Shown piece after piece: positions 1 through 8,021 of a stretch of DNA of 64,000 nucleotides (position 1 is its first letter; every line of letters begins with the position of its first letter). Source of the DNA: CAISIP01 sp037968655 (GTDB lineage Bacteria > Pseudomonadota > Gammaproteobacteria > Burkholderiales > Burkholderiaceae_C); NCBI GenBank assembly GCA_037968655.1, contig JBBKVW010000290.1:1-64000 (forward strand), written 5' to 3'. A program made the translations under genes and the position numbers. The notes below the pieces were generated by a model, which saw only the letters and a program-made list of their open reading frames with translations, was not told where the DNA came from and ran no database searches.

Positions 1-79
1 TCACCACGGTGATCTGGGCCTGGGCGAGTGCCGGCAGGGCGGCAATCGCGGCGGCAAGAATGTGGGGCTTGAGTTGCAT
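1..79 (-). CDS. ABC transporter periplasmic binding protein, N-terminal fragment
   Basis: Only the first 26 codons are inside the window; the gene runs off the left edge. They encode a typical Sec signal peptide: a short basic start (MQLK), an alanine/leucine-rich core and an A-Q-A-Q cleavage region. A strong Shine-Dalgarno AGGAG lies six bases before the ATG. The gene follows the ABC ATPase by 51 bases on the same strand, so the natural reading is the substrate-binding protein of that transporter, probably of the spermidine/putrescine (PotD-like) class. The substrate class is inferred from the neighbour only; nothing of the mature protein is visible. Confidence 0.7.
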   Translation of the reverse strand, partial: MQLKPHILAAAIAALPALAQAQITVV

Positions 80-130
80 GAACGTCTCCTTGGGTTGGTG
101 ATTGGTGAACAGGGGTAGCAGCTCTGCGTT

Positions 131-1228
131 TCAGCGGTAGACGCGCAGATGCTCGGGTGGAAGATGCAGGCGGATCGATTTGCCGGCGCCAATATGACCC
201 AGCTGCTGCAAGGGCATCTTGACGCTGATTTCGGGCTGGCCGGTGGCCTGGCAGCGCAGCCGCAAGGGATCGCCGAAGGAGGTGACATCGGCCACCGTGG
301 CGCTCAACATATTGCCAGCAGGCGCCTCACCATTGACGACCGTGATGCGTTCGGGCCGCACGCTGCATTGCACCGCATCGCCGACCTTGGTCCGGTTGAC
401 GTTGACGCCGCTGAGCAGCGTGCCGTCGTCCAGACGCACATCGCAACGTTCGCCGTCGACGCTTGTCACCTTGCCATCGAGCACCGAGTTGTCGCCGACA
501 AAACTGGCGACGAAACGGTTGGACGGGGTCTCGTACAGTTGATCCACGGTGTCGATCTGCTGGATCACGCCTTCGTTGAAGACCGCCACGCGGTCGGACA
601 TTGTCAGCGCCTCGGACTGGTCATGCGTCACATATATGAAGGTGATGCCCAGCTGGCGGTGGATCGCCTTGAGTTCGAGCTGCATATGCTCGCGCAGTTG
701 CTTGTCGAGCGCGCCCAGCGGCTCGTCCATCAGCACCAGCTGCGGATCGAACACCAGGGCGCGTGCCAGCGCCACCCTTTGTTGCTGCCCGCCCGAGAGC
801 TGCGAGGGAAAACGCTCACCCATCGGGCCCATCTGCACCATCTCGAGCGCTTGCTTGACCTTGGCCCCGCGCTCGGCCTTGCCAAGCTTGCGCACCGTGA
901 GCGGATAGCCGATGTTGTCGGCCACGCTCAGGTGCGGAAACAGCGCATAGTTCTGGAACACCATGCCGAAGTTGCGCTTGTGCGGTGGCGTGCGGGTGAT
1001 CGATGCACCGGCCAGTTTGATCTCGCCGGCGGTGGGCGATTCGAAACCGGCGAGCATCATCAAGGTGGTGGTCTTGCCCGAGCCGGAAGGGCCGAGCAGT
1101 GTCAGGAACTCGCCCTTCTGGATATCCAGATTGAGGTCGCGCACCACCAGGATAGTGCCGTCATAGGTTTTCTGGACGCCGGTGAACTGCACCAGCGGCA
1201 TGCCGTCGTCGGGTCGCCTGGCGTTCAT
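131..1228 (-). CDS. ABC transporter ATP-binding protein, spermidine/putrescine (PotA) type
   Basis: The 365-residue cytoplasmic ATPase energises import by an ABC transporter. It has Walker A GPSGSGKTT (about residues 46-54), signature LSGGQQQR (144-151), Walker B LVLMDEP (165-171) and the switch histidine in THDQSEAL. A C-terminal extension (about 270-365) corresponds to the TOBE regulatory region typical of PotA/MalK-type ATPases. Start: the ATG at 1228 is preferred over the upstream in-frame codon, whose extension looks unrelated to the family; MPLVQF (ATG at 1201) is an alternative. Neither has a strong ribosome site. The ATG at 1228 overlaps the stop of a 19-codon upstream ORF (ATGA), which may couple translation. 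No permease genes are in view, so they should lie to the left. Substrate within the polyamine/opine/sugar range is not decided by the sequence. Confidence 0.85.
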   Translation of the reverse strand: MNARRPDDGMPLVQFTGVQKTYDGTILVVRDLNLDIQKGEFLTLLGPSGSGKTTTLMMLAGFESPTAGEIKLAGASITRTPPHKRNFGMVFQNYALFPHLSVADNIGYPLTVRKLGKAERGAKVKQALEMVQMGPMGERFPSQLSGGQQQRVALARALVFDPQLVLMDEPLGALDKQLREHMQLELKAIHRQLGITFIYVTHDQSEALTMSDRVAVFNEGVIQQIDTVDQLYETPSNRFVASFVGDNSVLDGKVTSVDGERCDVRLDDGTLLSGVNVNRTKVGDAVQCSVRPERITVVNGEAPAGNMLSATVADVTSFGDPLRLRCQATGQPEISVKMPLQQLGHIGAGKSIRLHLPPEHLRVYR

Positions 1229-1284
1229 GCGGCAGCGCGCTTGGCCATCAGGGCAGCATTGGTGCGATGGAAAAAACGGTACAT
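1225..1284 (-). CDS. possible 19-aa leader ORF upstream of the ABC ATPase
   Basis: A short ORF (MYRFFHRTNAALMAKRAAA) starts with ATG at 1284, preceded by GGAG six bases upstream. Its TGA overlaps the ATG of the ATPase gene in an ATGA arrangement. The ATPase start has no clear ribosome site of its own, so this ORF could deliver ribosomes to it by coupling. It could equally be chance. No similarity is recognised. Confidence 0.3.
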   Translation of the reverse strand: MYRFFHRTNAALMAKRAAA

Positions 1285-1621
1285 CGAGCGCTCCGTTGAA
1301 TGACAAAAAAATCCGATCCAGGCTGGCCTGGCGGACACGTAGCCACGGTGATGCCGCGGTCAGACAACGTCAATGCTTATGATGCACCGCATCGCATTCC
1401 CGTCCGCTACGGATAAACCCTTGGGAACCACATCGATGCGTCTTTGACCTTGGGGACCAGCACCGCGCGGCGCCCTGAAAATGCGCGCAGCCCTGCCGGT
1501 GCGTAAGCCTCAACTCCGGTTCAAGCGCCTGATTTCAATGGCCTGCGCCAGTTTGCGAAAATAGCGCTCTTTGCCGCGCTGCACCAGCGCGGATCCCCTG
1601 TCTTCACCACGGCCCACCACC
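1285..1621. other. divergent intergenic region between ABC operon and alaS
   Basis: About 340 bases without a gene. It must hold the promoters of the leftward ABC operon and of rightward alaS. The only clear structure is the GC-rich hairpin at 1574-1592. I could not assign a convincing -35/-10 pair on either strand. Confidence 0.6.
1574..1592 (+). promoter_or_regulatory. perfect 8-bp inverted repeat in the alaS leader
   Basis: CCGCGCTG-CAC-CAGCGCGG forms a perfect palindrome ending 29 bases before the alaS ATG. Escherichia coli AlaRS is known to repress its own transcription by binding a palindrome flanking its start site. This element is in a position to do something comparable, or to act as an RNA hairpin. 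Function is inference. Confidence 0.4.
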
Positions 1622-2386
1622 ATGACCAGCAACGTCTCCGTCGCCGACATCCGCCAGATCTTTCTGGACTTCTTCGCCTCCAAGGGCCATACCGTGGTGG
1701 AGTCCAGTCCGCTGGTGCCAGGCAACGACCCGACGCTGATGTTCGTCAATTCCGGCATGGTGCAGTTCAAGGATGTGTTCCTGGGTACCGACAAGCGCTC
1801 GTATGTGCGCGCAGCATCGGTGCAGGCCTGCCTGCGCGCCGGTGGCAAACACAATGACCTGGAAAACGTCGGCTATACCGCGCGCCACCATACGTTTTTC
1901 GAGATGCTGGGCAACTGGAGCTTTGGCGACTATTTCAAGCGCGACAGTCTGAAGTGGGGCTGGGAACTGCTGACCCAGGTCTACAAGCTGCCGCCCGAGC
2001 GGTTGCTGGCCACTGTCTACATCGACGACGACGAGGCTTTCGACATCTGGACCAAGGAGATCGGCCTGCCGCCCGAGCGGGTGATTCGCATTGGCGACAA
2101 CAAGGGCAGGAAATACGCGTCCGACAATTTCTGGATGATGGCCGACACCGGCCCCTGCGGTCCGTGCAGCGAAATCTTCTACGACCACGGCGACCATATT
2201 CCCGGCGGCCCGCCTGGCAGCCCGGGCGAGGACGGCGACCGTTTCATCGAGATCTGGAACCATGTGTTCATGCAGTTCGACATGCAAGCCGACGGTTCCC
2301 TGATCAAGCTGCCCGCGCCCTGTGTCGATACCGGCATGGGGCTGGAGCGGCTGGCGGCCAAATTGCAGCAGCGGCACAGCAATTAG
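1622..2386 (+). CDS. alaS: alanyl-tRNA synthetase, N-terminal (class II catalytic core) part, ends at in-frame TAG
   Basis: These 254 codons encode the class II aminoacylation core of AlaRS, with the conserved start ADIRQIFLDFF, the stretch HNDLENVGYTARHHTFFEMLG, and GMGLERLAA close to the end. The reading frame then meets TAG at 2384-2386. Translation continues in exactly the same frame after the TAG with EIDVF and the rest of AlaRS, so the only lesion is one stop codon where homologues such as E. coli AlaRS have tyrosine (SNYDIDLF). Counting the stop as one residue, 1622-4243 would give 873 residues, the normal family length (E. coli 876). The in-frame TTG at 1571 was rejected as start because the extension is unlike the family. 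Possible meanings: sequencing error, a true nonsense mutation tolerated by suppression or a second copy, or a split enzyme. Confidence 0.9.
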   Translation: MTSNVSVADIRQIFLDFFASKGHTVVESSPLVPGNDPTLMFVNSGMVQFKDVFLGTDKRSYVRAASVQACLRAGGKHNDLENVGYTARHHTFFEMLGNWSFGDYFKRDSLKWGWELLTQVYKLPPERLLATVYIDDDEAFDIWTKEIGLPPERVIRIGDNKGRKYASDNFWMMADTGPCGPCSEIFYDHGDHIPGGPPGSPGEDGDRFIEIWNHVFMQFDMQADGSLIKLPAPCVDTGMGLERLAAKLQQRHSN

Positions 2387-2398
2387 GAGATCGACGTG
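2384..2398 (+). other. in-frame amber codon with overlapping Shine-Dalgarno and GTG inside alaS
   Basis: The junction reads TAG-GAG-ATC-GAC-GTG. The stop codon itself supplies part of an AGGAG ribosome-binding sequence, and a GTG in the same frame follows after six bases. A terminating ribosome could reinitiate there and make the remaining 615 residues as a separate chain. The break falls at the border between the class II catalytic core and the tRNA-recognition domain. This layout is visible; that it is used is inference. Confidence 0.6.
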
Positions 2399-4243
2399 TT
2401 CACGGTAGTGATTGCCGCTGCGTCGCGCGAGACCGGTTGTGCCGATCTGTCCAACAACTCGCTCAAGGTGATCGCCGACCATATCCGCGCCACCGCATTT
2501 CTGGTCAGCGACGGGGTGATTCCGGGCAACGAGGGGCGGGGCTATGTGCAGCGCCGCATCATCCGGCGCGCCGTTCGCCATGGCTACAAGCTCGGCTGCA
2601 AGAAGCCCTTCTTTCACAAATTGGTGACCGACTTGGTGGCGGTCATGGGCGAGGCCTATCCGCGGCTGGCGCACCAAAGTGAGCGCATCACCCAGGTACT
2701 GCGGGTCGAGGAGGAGCGATTTTTCGAAACCCTGGAAACCGGCATGCATATCCTGGACGCAGCACTGGCCGACGGCGTCAGCGTCCTGCCGGGCGACGTG
2801 GCGTTCAAGCTGCATGACACATTTGGCTTTCCGCTCGACCTGTCGGCCGACGTCTGCCGTGAGCGCGGCCTGTCGGTAGACGAGGCCGGATTTGCCAGCG
2901 CCATGGACAGGCAAAAGACCCAGGCCCGCGCCGCTGGCAAGTTCCGCATGGACAAGGCTTTGGAATACATCGGCGCCGCCAATGGTTTTGTCGGCTACGA
3001 CAGCCTGACCCAGGACAGTGCCGTCGTGGCCCTGTATGTCGACGGCGCCGCGGTGACAGAGCTGCGCCATGGCCAAAGCGGCGTTGTGGTGCTGGACAAC
3101 ACGCCGTTTTACGCCGAGAGTGGCGGCCAGGTCGGCGACCAGGGCGCCATCTTCACCGACGATGCGATGTTCGAGGTGGCCGATACCCAGAAGATCAAGT
3201 CCGATGTGTTCGCCCACCATGGCGCATCGATTTCCGGCGTGCTGCAAGTCGGCGACAGGGTGACCGCCCATGTGGACGGCGCCACGCGCGCGGCCACCAT
3301 GCGCAACCACTCGGCCACCCATCTGTTGCACAAGGCCTTGCGCTCCGTGTTGGGCGACCATGTGCAGCAAAAGGGCAGCCTGGTCAACGCCGAGCGCACC
3401 CGTTTTGACTTCACGCACAACGCACCGGTGAGCGACGCGCAGATGCACGAGATTGAAACCCTGGTCAATGACGAGATCCTGGCCAATGCGGCGACCCAGG
3501 CGCGCCTGATGGACATGGACGCAGCGAAACAGACCGGCGCCATGATGCTGTTCGGCGAGAAATACGGCGAAACCGTGCGCGTGCTCGACATTGGCAGCAC
3601 GACCGAGCTGTGCGGCGGTACCCATGTGCAGCGCACCGGCGACATTGGCCTGTTCAAGGTGGTGGCCGAAGGCGGCGTCGCGGCAGGGGTGCGCCGCGTC
3701 GAGGCGGTGACGGGCCAGGGCGCGCTGGCCTATTTGCAGCAGCTCGAATCGACCGTGACCAAGGTCGCAGGGGCAGTCAAGGCGCCGGTGGCCGAGTTGC
3801 AGGGGCGCATAGCGCAGGTGCTGGACCACGTCAGGCAGCTGGAGAAGGAAGTGGCGGCGCTCAAGGGCAAGCTGGCTTCGAACCAGGGCGATGAGCTGGT
3901 GCAGCAGGCAATCGATGTCAAGGGCGTGAAGCTGCTGGCGGTGCGCATGGACGGCGCCGACAGCAAGACCTTGCGCGAGAGCATGGACAAGCTCAAGGAC
4001 AAGCTCAAGTCGGCGGTGATCGTGCTGGCCGTTGTCGATGGCGCCAGGGTGCAGCTGGCCGCGGGCGTGACACTTGACCTGCTGGGCCGGGTCAAGGCCG
4101 GCGAACTGGTCAATCATGTCGCCAGCCAGGTGGGCGGCAAGGGTGGCGGAAAGCCGGATATGGCGATGGCCGGCGGCACCGACGCCACGGCATTGCCGCA
4201 GGCGCTGGCCAGCGTGCGCGCCTGGGTCGAAGCCAGGTTGTGA
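2396..4243 (+). CDS. alaS: alanyl-tRNA synthetase, C-terminal part (tRNA recognition, editing, C-Ala)
   Basis: From the GTG at 2396 this part is 615 residues. It begins with the AlaRS tRNA-recognition region (DLSNNSLKVIADHIR, RGYVQRRIIRRAVRHG). It continues with the editing domain, with zinc ligands in HSATHLLH and CGGTH, and ends with the coiled-coil/C-Ala oligomerisation region (GGKGGGKPDMAMAGG near the C-terminus). All expected domains are intact, with no frameshift and no other stop. If the upstream TAG is an error, this is simply the rest of alaS. If it is real, this chain would hold the editing and tRNA-binding functions and need the 254-residue partner for charging. Nanoarchaeum equitans AlaRS is a known natural two-chain case. 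Confidence 0.9.
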   Translation: MFTVVIAAASRETGCADLSNNSLKVIADHIRATAFLVSDGVIPGNEGRGYVQRRIIRRAVRHGYKLGCKKPFFHKLVTDLVAVMGEAYPRLAHQSERITQVLRVEEERFFETLETGMHILDAALADGVSVLPGDVAFKLHDTFGFPLDLSADVCRERGLSVDEAGFASAMDRQKTQARAAGKFRMDKALEYIGAANGFVGYDSLTQDSAVVALYVDGAAVTELRHGQSGVVVLDNTPFYAESGGQVGDQGAIFTDDAMFEVADTQKIKSDVFAHHGASISGVLQVGDRVTAHVDGATRAATMRNHSATHLLHKALRSVLGDHVQQKGSLVNAERTRFDFTHNAPVSDAQMHEIETLVNDEILANAATQARLMDMDAAKQTGAMMLFGEKYGETVRVLDIGSTTELCGGTHVQRTGDIGLFKVVAEGGVAAGVRRVEAVTGQGALAYLQQLESTVTKVAGAVKAPVAELQGRIAQVLDHVRQLEKEVAALKGKLASNQGDELVQQAIDVKGVKLLAVRMDGADSKTLRESMDKLKDKLKSAVIVLAVVDGARVQLAAGVTLDLLGRVKAGELVNHVASQVGGKGGGKPDMAMAGGTDATALPQALASVRAWVEARL

Positions 4244-4322
4244 CGCCCATTGCGCTGCTGAGCCAAGCCGTGACAGCCACTGCGATGCCGGTTTCGCCGG
4301 ATCAGCCGTAGGGCGGCTGAGC

Positions 4323-5195
4323 ATGCTGGAACTGGACACCGCGCGCAACCGCCAGCTCGGCATTGCGATGGTGAGTGTCACCACACTGTGCTTTGCGGCG
4401 CTGGACAGCACCGCAAAATGGCTGGTGCTGGCATTGCCGGTGTTCCAGGTAGTGTGGCTGCGCTTTGTCACCCATACCCTGCTGGCGATCGTAGTGTTGA
4501 CGCCGCGCTACGGGTTGGCCCTGTACCGTCCGCGCGAAATGCGCCTGCAACTGTTGCGTGCCCTGATGCAGGCCGTCATGACGGCGTTGAACTTCTGGGC
4601 GCTGCAGTACCTGCAACTCGACGTGACCGGCGCGATCCAGTTTTCGGTACCGATCCTGATCGCCGTCATCAGTGCCCAGTTGCTGGGCGAGCGACTCGAT
4701 GCGCGGCGCTGGATCGCGATCCTGATCGGATTCTCTGGCGTGCTGCTGATCGTGCGCCCGGGCTCGCAGGGCTTTCACCCGGCCATCGTGCTGTCGCTGG
4801 TCAATGCCGTGCTGTATGCGCTGTTCAACATGCTGACGCGTCGCCTGGCCGCCACCGAGCTGCCGGCCACGACCCAGCTCTGGTCGGCCGGCGGCGCCGC
4901 GCTGCTGCTCACGCCCTTCGGATTGCTGCAATGGACCACGCCGCAGGACACGCTGACCTGGGTTCTGGTGCTGTCCATGGGTGTGTATGGCGGGCTTGGC
5001 CATCTGATGGTGACGCAGGCACACCGCTATGCGTCAGCCGCCGTGCTCGGCCCCTTCCTGTATCAGCAGATCATCTACATGACGCTATTGGGCTGGCTGG
5101 TATTCGGCCATGTGCCCGATGCGGCGGTGATTGCGGGCGCTGCGATCGTCGTTGCCAGCGGCCTGTACCTGCTGTACCGCGAGTTCAGGCGCTGA
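4323..5195 (+). CDS. DMT/EamA family transporter
   Basis: This inner-membrane protein of 290 residues has ten predicted hydrophobic helices arranged as two EamA repeats. The first repeat begins at GIAMVSVTTLCFAALDSTAKWL and the second around AIVLSLVNAVLYALFNML. Members of the drug/metabolite transporter superfamily export small metabolites or amino acids; the substrate cannot be read from sequence. It lies 79 bases downstream of alaS on the same strand and may be cotranscribed. The ATG at 4323 was chosen because membrane-protein sequence begins directly after it; the longer reading frame upstream overlaps alaS and has no family character. The ribosome site is weak. Confidence 0.85.
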   Translation: MLELDTARNRQLGIAMVSVTTLCFAALDSTAKWLVLALPVFQVVWLRFVTHTLLAIVVLTPRYGLALYRPREMRLQLLRALMQAVMTALNFWALQYLQLDVTGAIQFSVPILIAVISAQLLGERLDARRWIAILIGFSGVLLIVRPGSQGFHPAIVLSLVNAVLYALFNMLTRRLAATELPATTQLWSAGGAALLLTPFGLLQWTTPQDTLTWVLVLSMGVYGGLGHLMVTQAHRYASAAVLGPFLYQQIIYMTLLGWLVFGHVPDAAVIAGAAIVVASGLYLLYREFRR

Positions 5196-5247
5196 GCGTG
5201 TCACTGTCGGCTCGGAGCGCAGCCGGCCCGTAGTGCCATCCGACCGG

Positions 5248-5264
5248 GCCCGGCGCTGCCGGGC
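5248..5264. terminator. hairpin between convergent DMT and GGDEF genes
   Basis: GCCCGGC-GCT-GCCGGGC gives a perfect 7-bp GC stem in the 92-base gap between two convergent genes. No T-run follows on either side, so this is a possible weak or factor-dependent terminator. Confidence 0.4.
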
Positions 5265-5287
5265 GACGGCGCCTGATCCAGGTTTGT

Positions 5288-6907
5288 TCAGGCGTGCTGC
5301 TTCTTGTGCCGGTACATCGCTTCGTCGCTGCGATGCGTCAGCGATTCGACGGTATCGCCAGGGCGCGCGGTTGCCACACCCACGCTGATGCTCGAGTGCA
5401 ATCCGGTAGCAATCGTCGACCAGTCGAAAGCGCGAACTGCTGTTGCAATGCGCTCGCAGACCTGGCGCGCGATCGCCAGTTCGGCGTTCTTGAACACGAT
5501 CACGAATTCGTCGCCGGCCAGTCGCGCCGCCATGTCGTCCTCGCGCACATGCGTGCGCAAGATCTGCGCGATGCGCCTGAGCACCTCGTCGCCGACCTGG
5601 TGCGAGAAGTTGTCGTTGATCTGCTTGAACTTGTCCACGTCGATCAGCGCCACGCAGGGCGGCAGTCCGTGTTCCAGGCCCTTGCGCAGCAGCTCTGCGG
5701 CATACATCTCGAAGTTGCGCCGGTTCGGTATACCGGTCAGGGCGTCTTCCAGCGAGAGTTTTTCCAGTTGGCGCGAGGTGATCTCCAGCCGGTCCACATG
5801 CTGCTGGCGCAGGCGCAGGTCGACCTGCCATTCGATCACTTTCTCGCGGGTTTCCAGGCCATCGGTGCGCAGCAACTGCTCGCGCAGGCGCAGGCGACGC
5901 ATTTCGTCCAGCGCCAGTCCGTTCTGGCCTTGCGCCACATGGATCTGGGACGCCAGCACATGGCCCAGGCAGGCAAGCTGTTCATGTTCGACTTCGGTTG
6001 CGATCTCGATCATGCGGGCCGCCTGCGGAAGGGCGACCGCCCAATCGCCCTTGGCCCAGGCGATCTCCGCCCGGACCCAGCTCTCCAGCGCCCCCAGCCA
6101 GGTCACCGTGCCATAGCGCTTGGCCCACTGGGCCAGCACTTCCACGTCAAGCCGGGCCTGGCCGATGCGCCCGGCCCAGCACTGCTCCAGGCACAGGCCG
6201 AACTGCAATACCGCTTCGGTGGTGACATGGGTTCCCGGCGACACGTTGCCCGCGTCGCCGCTGGAGATGCGCTCCACTATCGCCTCACGCCGCGACCGCA
6301 GGCGATCGAGCGAGTCGAACCCGCCTACGTAATGGCGTTCGTGGAACACCCGTACCAGTTCGGTCCACCATTGATTGACCCGGGGCTGGAACATGCTCAG
6401 TGGCGTCGGCGCACGTTCGGCGATCTGGATTGCCGTGGCCAGCGCCTGCTCGGCCTTCTCGAAGCCGTGGCTCCAGAAATATGCCACGCCCAGAGCGTTG
6501 TAGGCCATCACGCTGTGTTCGTCGTGCTCCAGGAACTGGCTCAGGCGCACACCGAGCAAGGCCGCCTCCAGCGCTTCTTCGTTGCGCCCCAGCGTGACCG
6601 AGACAACGGCATGGGTCGTCAGCGCCAGCACCTCGCCCGGTGTGTCACCCAGCAATTGAAACAGGTGCGCCGCCCGCTGGCTGGCCCGGTGCGCACGGCG
6701 GTAGTGCGACAGCATCCGGTCGCAATGCGCCAGGCAGATCAGGGCCTTGGCTTCATAACGCGGGTTCGACAGACCCTCGGCGGCCTTGAGCACCCGTTGC
6801 GAGATGCTGCGGCCGGTTTGTACGTCGCCGCGGTCCAGCGCAGCATGCGCCTCGCGCAGCAATGCCTCCAGTCCATCATTGCGGCGGGGCGGTGTAATGC
6901 TGGACAT
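5288..6907 (-). CDS. TPR-like diguanylate cyclase (GGDEF domain)
   Basis: The protein has 539 residues. The first about 360 form helical, TPR-like repeats (for example ALDRGDVQTGRSISQRVLKA), a likely protein-interaction sensor; no transmembrane segment is seen, so it should be cytoplasmic. The C-terminal GGDEF domain makes cyclic di-GMP from GTP. Visible motifs are LTGIPNRR, DVDKFKQINDNFSHQVGDEV and the signature as AGDEF (about residues 464-468). REDD at 455-458 sits exactly five residues ahead and matches the RxxD product-inhibition site. Alanine for the first glycine of GGDEF is a known variant, so activity is likely but unproven. Start: the ATG at 6907 is chosen because the upstream extension (to 6997) is not family-like and runs into the divergent promoter zone. 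Confidence 0.85.
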   Translation of the reverse strand: MSSITPPRRNDGLEALLREAHAALDRGDVQTGRSISQRVLKAAEGLSNPRYEAKALICLAHCDRMLSHYRRAHRASQRAAHLFQLLGDTPGEVLALTTHAVVSVTLGRNEEALEAALLGVRLSQFLEHDEHSVMAYNALGVAYFWSHGFEKAEQALATAIQIAERAPTPLSMFQPRVNQWWTELVRVFHERHYVGGFDSLDRLRSRREAIVERISSGDAGNVSPGTHVTTEAVLQFGLCLEQCWAGRIGQARLDVEVLAQWAKRYGTVTWLGALESWVRAEIAWAKGDWAVALPQAARMIEIATEVEHEQLACLGHVLASQIHVAQGQNGLALDEMRRLRLREQLLRTDGLETREKVIEWQVDLRLRQQHVDRLEITSRQLEKLSLEDALTGIPNRRNFEMYAAELLRKGLEHGLPPCVALIDVDKFKQINDNFSHQVGDEVLRRIAQILRTHVREDDMAARLAGDEFVIVFKNAELAIARQVCERIATAVRAFDWSTIATGLHSSISVGVATARPGDTVESLTHRSDEAMYRHKKQHA

Positions 6908-7038
6908 GGCTTGATTTTGCGTCAGAAACAGGGCGGCACTGTAGCGCAGCGACCCAAGTGCGGGCTGCGCCGCTGCAATGTACGCCGCCCTGGGCAACGC
7001 GAAACTACACTTTCAGCGATGACAACAAGGAACCTCGC

Positions 7039-7878
7039 ATGGCCGCCGGGCGCAGTCGCTTGATGGCCTTTGTCACGAACGCACTCGGCCTGGCCGTCGT
7101 GGTGCTGGCCTTGTACGGGGCGGTGCTGGGCTGGCTGTGGTGGCGTCAGGAGTCACTGCTGTTTGTGCCCACGGTGCTGGCGGCCGATCTGCCTTTGGCG
7201 CTTGCGCCCGATATCCATGAAGTCCGGATCCCGGTTCCCGGCGCGCAGCTATCGGCACTGCATTTGCGGCTGCCCGATCCCAAGGGTGTGGTGTTTTTCC
7301 TGCACGGCAACGGCGGCAGCCTGCAAAGCTGGTTCGTGCAGCCCGAGTTCTACCGGCGCGCCAATTTCGATCTGTTCATGATCGACTATCGGGGTTATGG
7401 CAAGAGCAGCGGCAGCATCGACAGCGAAGCGCAGTTGCATGCCGACGTGCGCGCAGCCTGGGAGCAGATCGCGGCGCAATATGCCGGGCGCAAACTGGTC
7501 CTCTACGGGCGCTCGCTGGGCAGTGGGCTGGCGGCCCGTCTGGCGGTGGACCTGGCAGGTACGCGCGCGCCAGACCTGACCGTGCTGGTTTCACCCTACA
7601 CCAGCATCCTGGCGCTGAGCCGCGAGCATTTTCGCTGGGTGCCTGGCTGGGTGCTGCGCTATCCACTGCGCACCGATGCCTGGATCACGCGCATACCCAA
7701 TCGGCTGCTACTGATCCACGGCGAGCTGGATTCCTTGATCGCGCCACGGCACAGCCAGCAATTGCATGCGCTGGTGCCGCAATCAGGGCGGTTGCTGGTT
7801 CCCGGTGCAGGACACAACGACTTGCAGGAGTTCCCGGTCTACCTGGATGGTTTCGCCAAGGCCTTGGGCGCGTTGTAG
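7039..7878 (+). CDS. alpha/beta hydrolase, BEM46-like, membrane-anchored
   Basis: The protein has 279 residues with one N-terminal transmembrane anchor (about 10-36) followed by an alpha/beta hydrolase domain. The nucleophile elbow is GRSLG (157-161, Ser159), the oxyanion loop HGNGGS begins at 89, the acid lies in HGELDSL and the catalytic His in GAGHND. This pattern matches the BEM46/YfhR group of serine hydrolases, whose natural substrates are mostly unknown. AAGGAA eight bases before the ATG supports the start. The gene is divergent from the GGDEF gene and followed by a perfect hairpin. Confidence 0.85.
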   Translation: MAAGRSRLMAFVTNALGLAVVVLALYGAVLGWLWWRQESLLFVPTVLAADLPLALAPDIHEVRIPVPGAQLSALHLRLPDPKGVVFFLHGNGGSLQSWFVQPEFYRRANFDLFMIDYRGYGKSSGSIDSEAQLHADVRAAWEQIAAQYAGRKLVLYGRSLGSGLAARLAVDLAGTRAPDLTVLVSPYTSILALSREHFRWVPGWVLRYPLRTDAWITRIPNRLLLIHGELDSLIAPRHSQQLHALVPQSGRLLVPGAGHNDLQEFPVYLDGFAKALGAL

Positions 7879-7973
7879 GCCTTCTTGCGTCTGGCTTGCT
7901 TGCAGGGTGCTTGTCTCGTCAATGCGCTTTGCCGCGCATCGCGTGTTGCCTGCTACCCAGGCAACCGGCTAGG

Positions 7974-8002
7974 AGCCGGCGCCGATGTTTTCGGCGCCGG
8001 CT
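7974..8002. terminator. bidirectional hairpin between convergent genes
   Basis: A perfect 12-bp stem, AGCCGGCGCCGA / TCGGCGCCGGCT, closes a TGTTT loop in the gap between the hydrolase (+) and the VOC gene (-). It lacks a T-run, but the stem is long and GC-rich, and the position is right for termination of both genes. Confidence 0.6.
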
Positions 8003-8021
8003 GGTTCCGTTACGAGCAGGC

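Noticed and set aside
2384..2386. TAG as a recoded sense codon (for example pyrrolysine or general amber reassignment)
   Set aside because: Several other genes in the window end properly in TAG (for example at 7878, 23589, 29836, 37386 and 41675), and no other gene is interrupted by TAG.
1604..4471. 955-codon minus-strand ORF opposite alaS, and similar long shadows (48384-49346 plus; 53145-55583 minus; 32515-34641 minus)
   Set aside because: They lie opposite clearly identified genes, have shadow-type composition rich in His, Gln, Ala and Gly, and show no family motif. They arise from high GC and the codon bias of the real gene.
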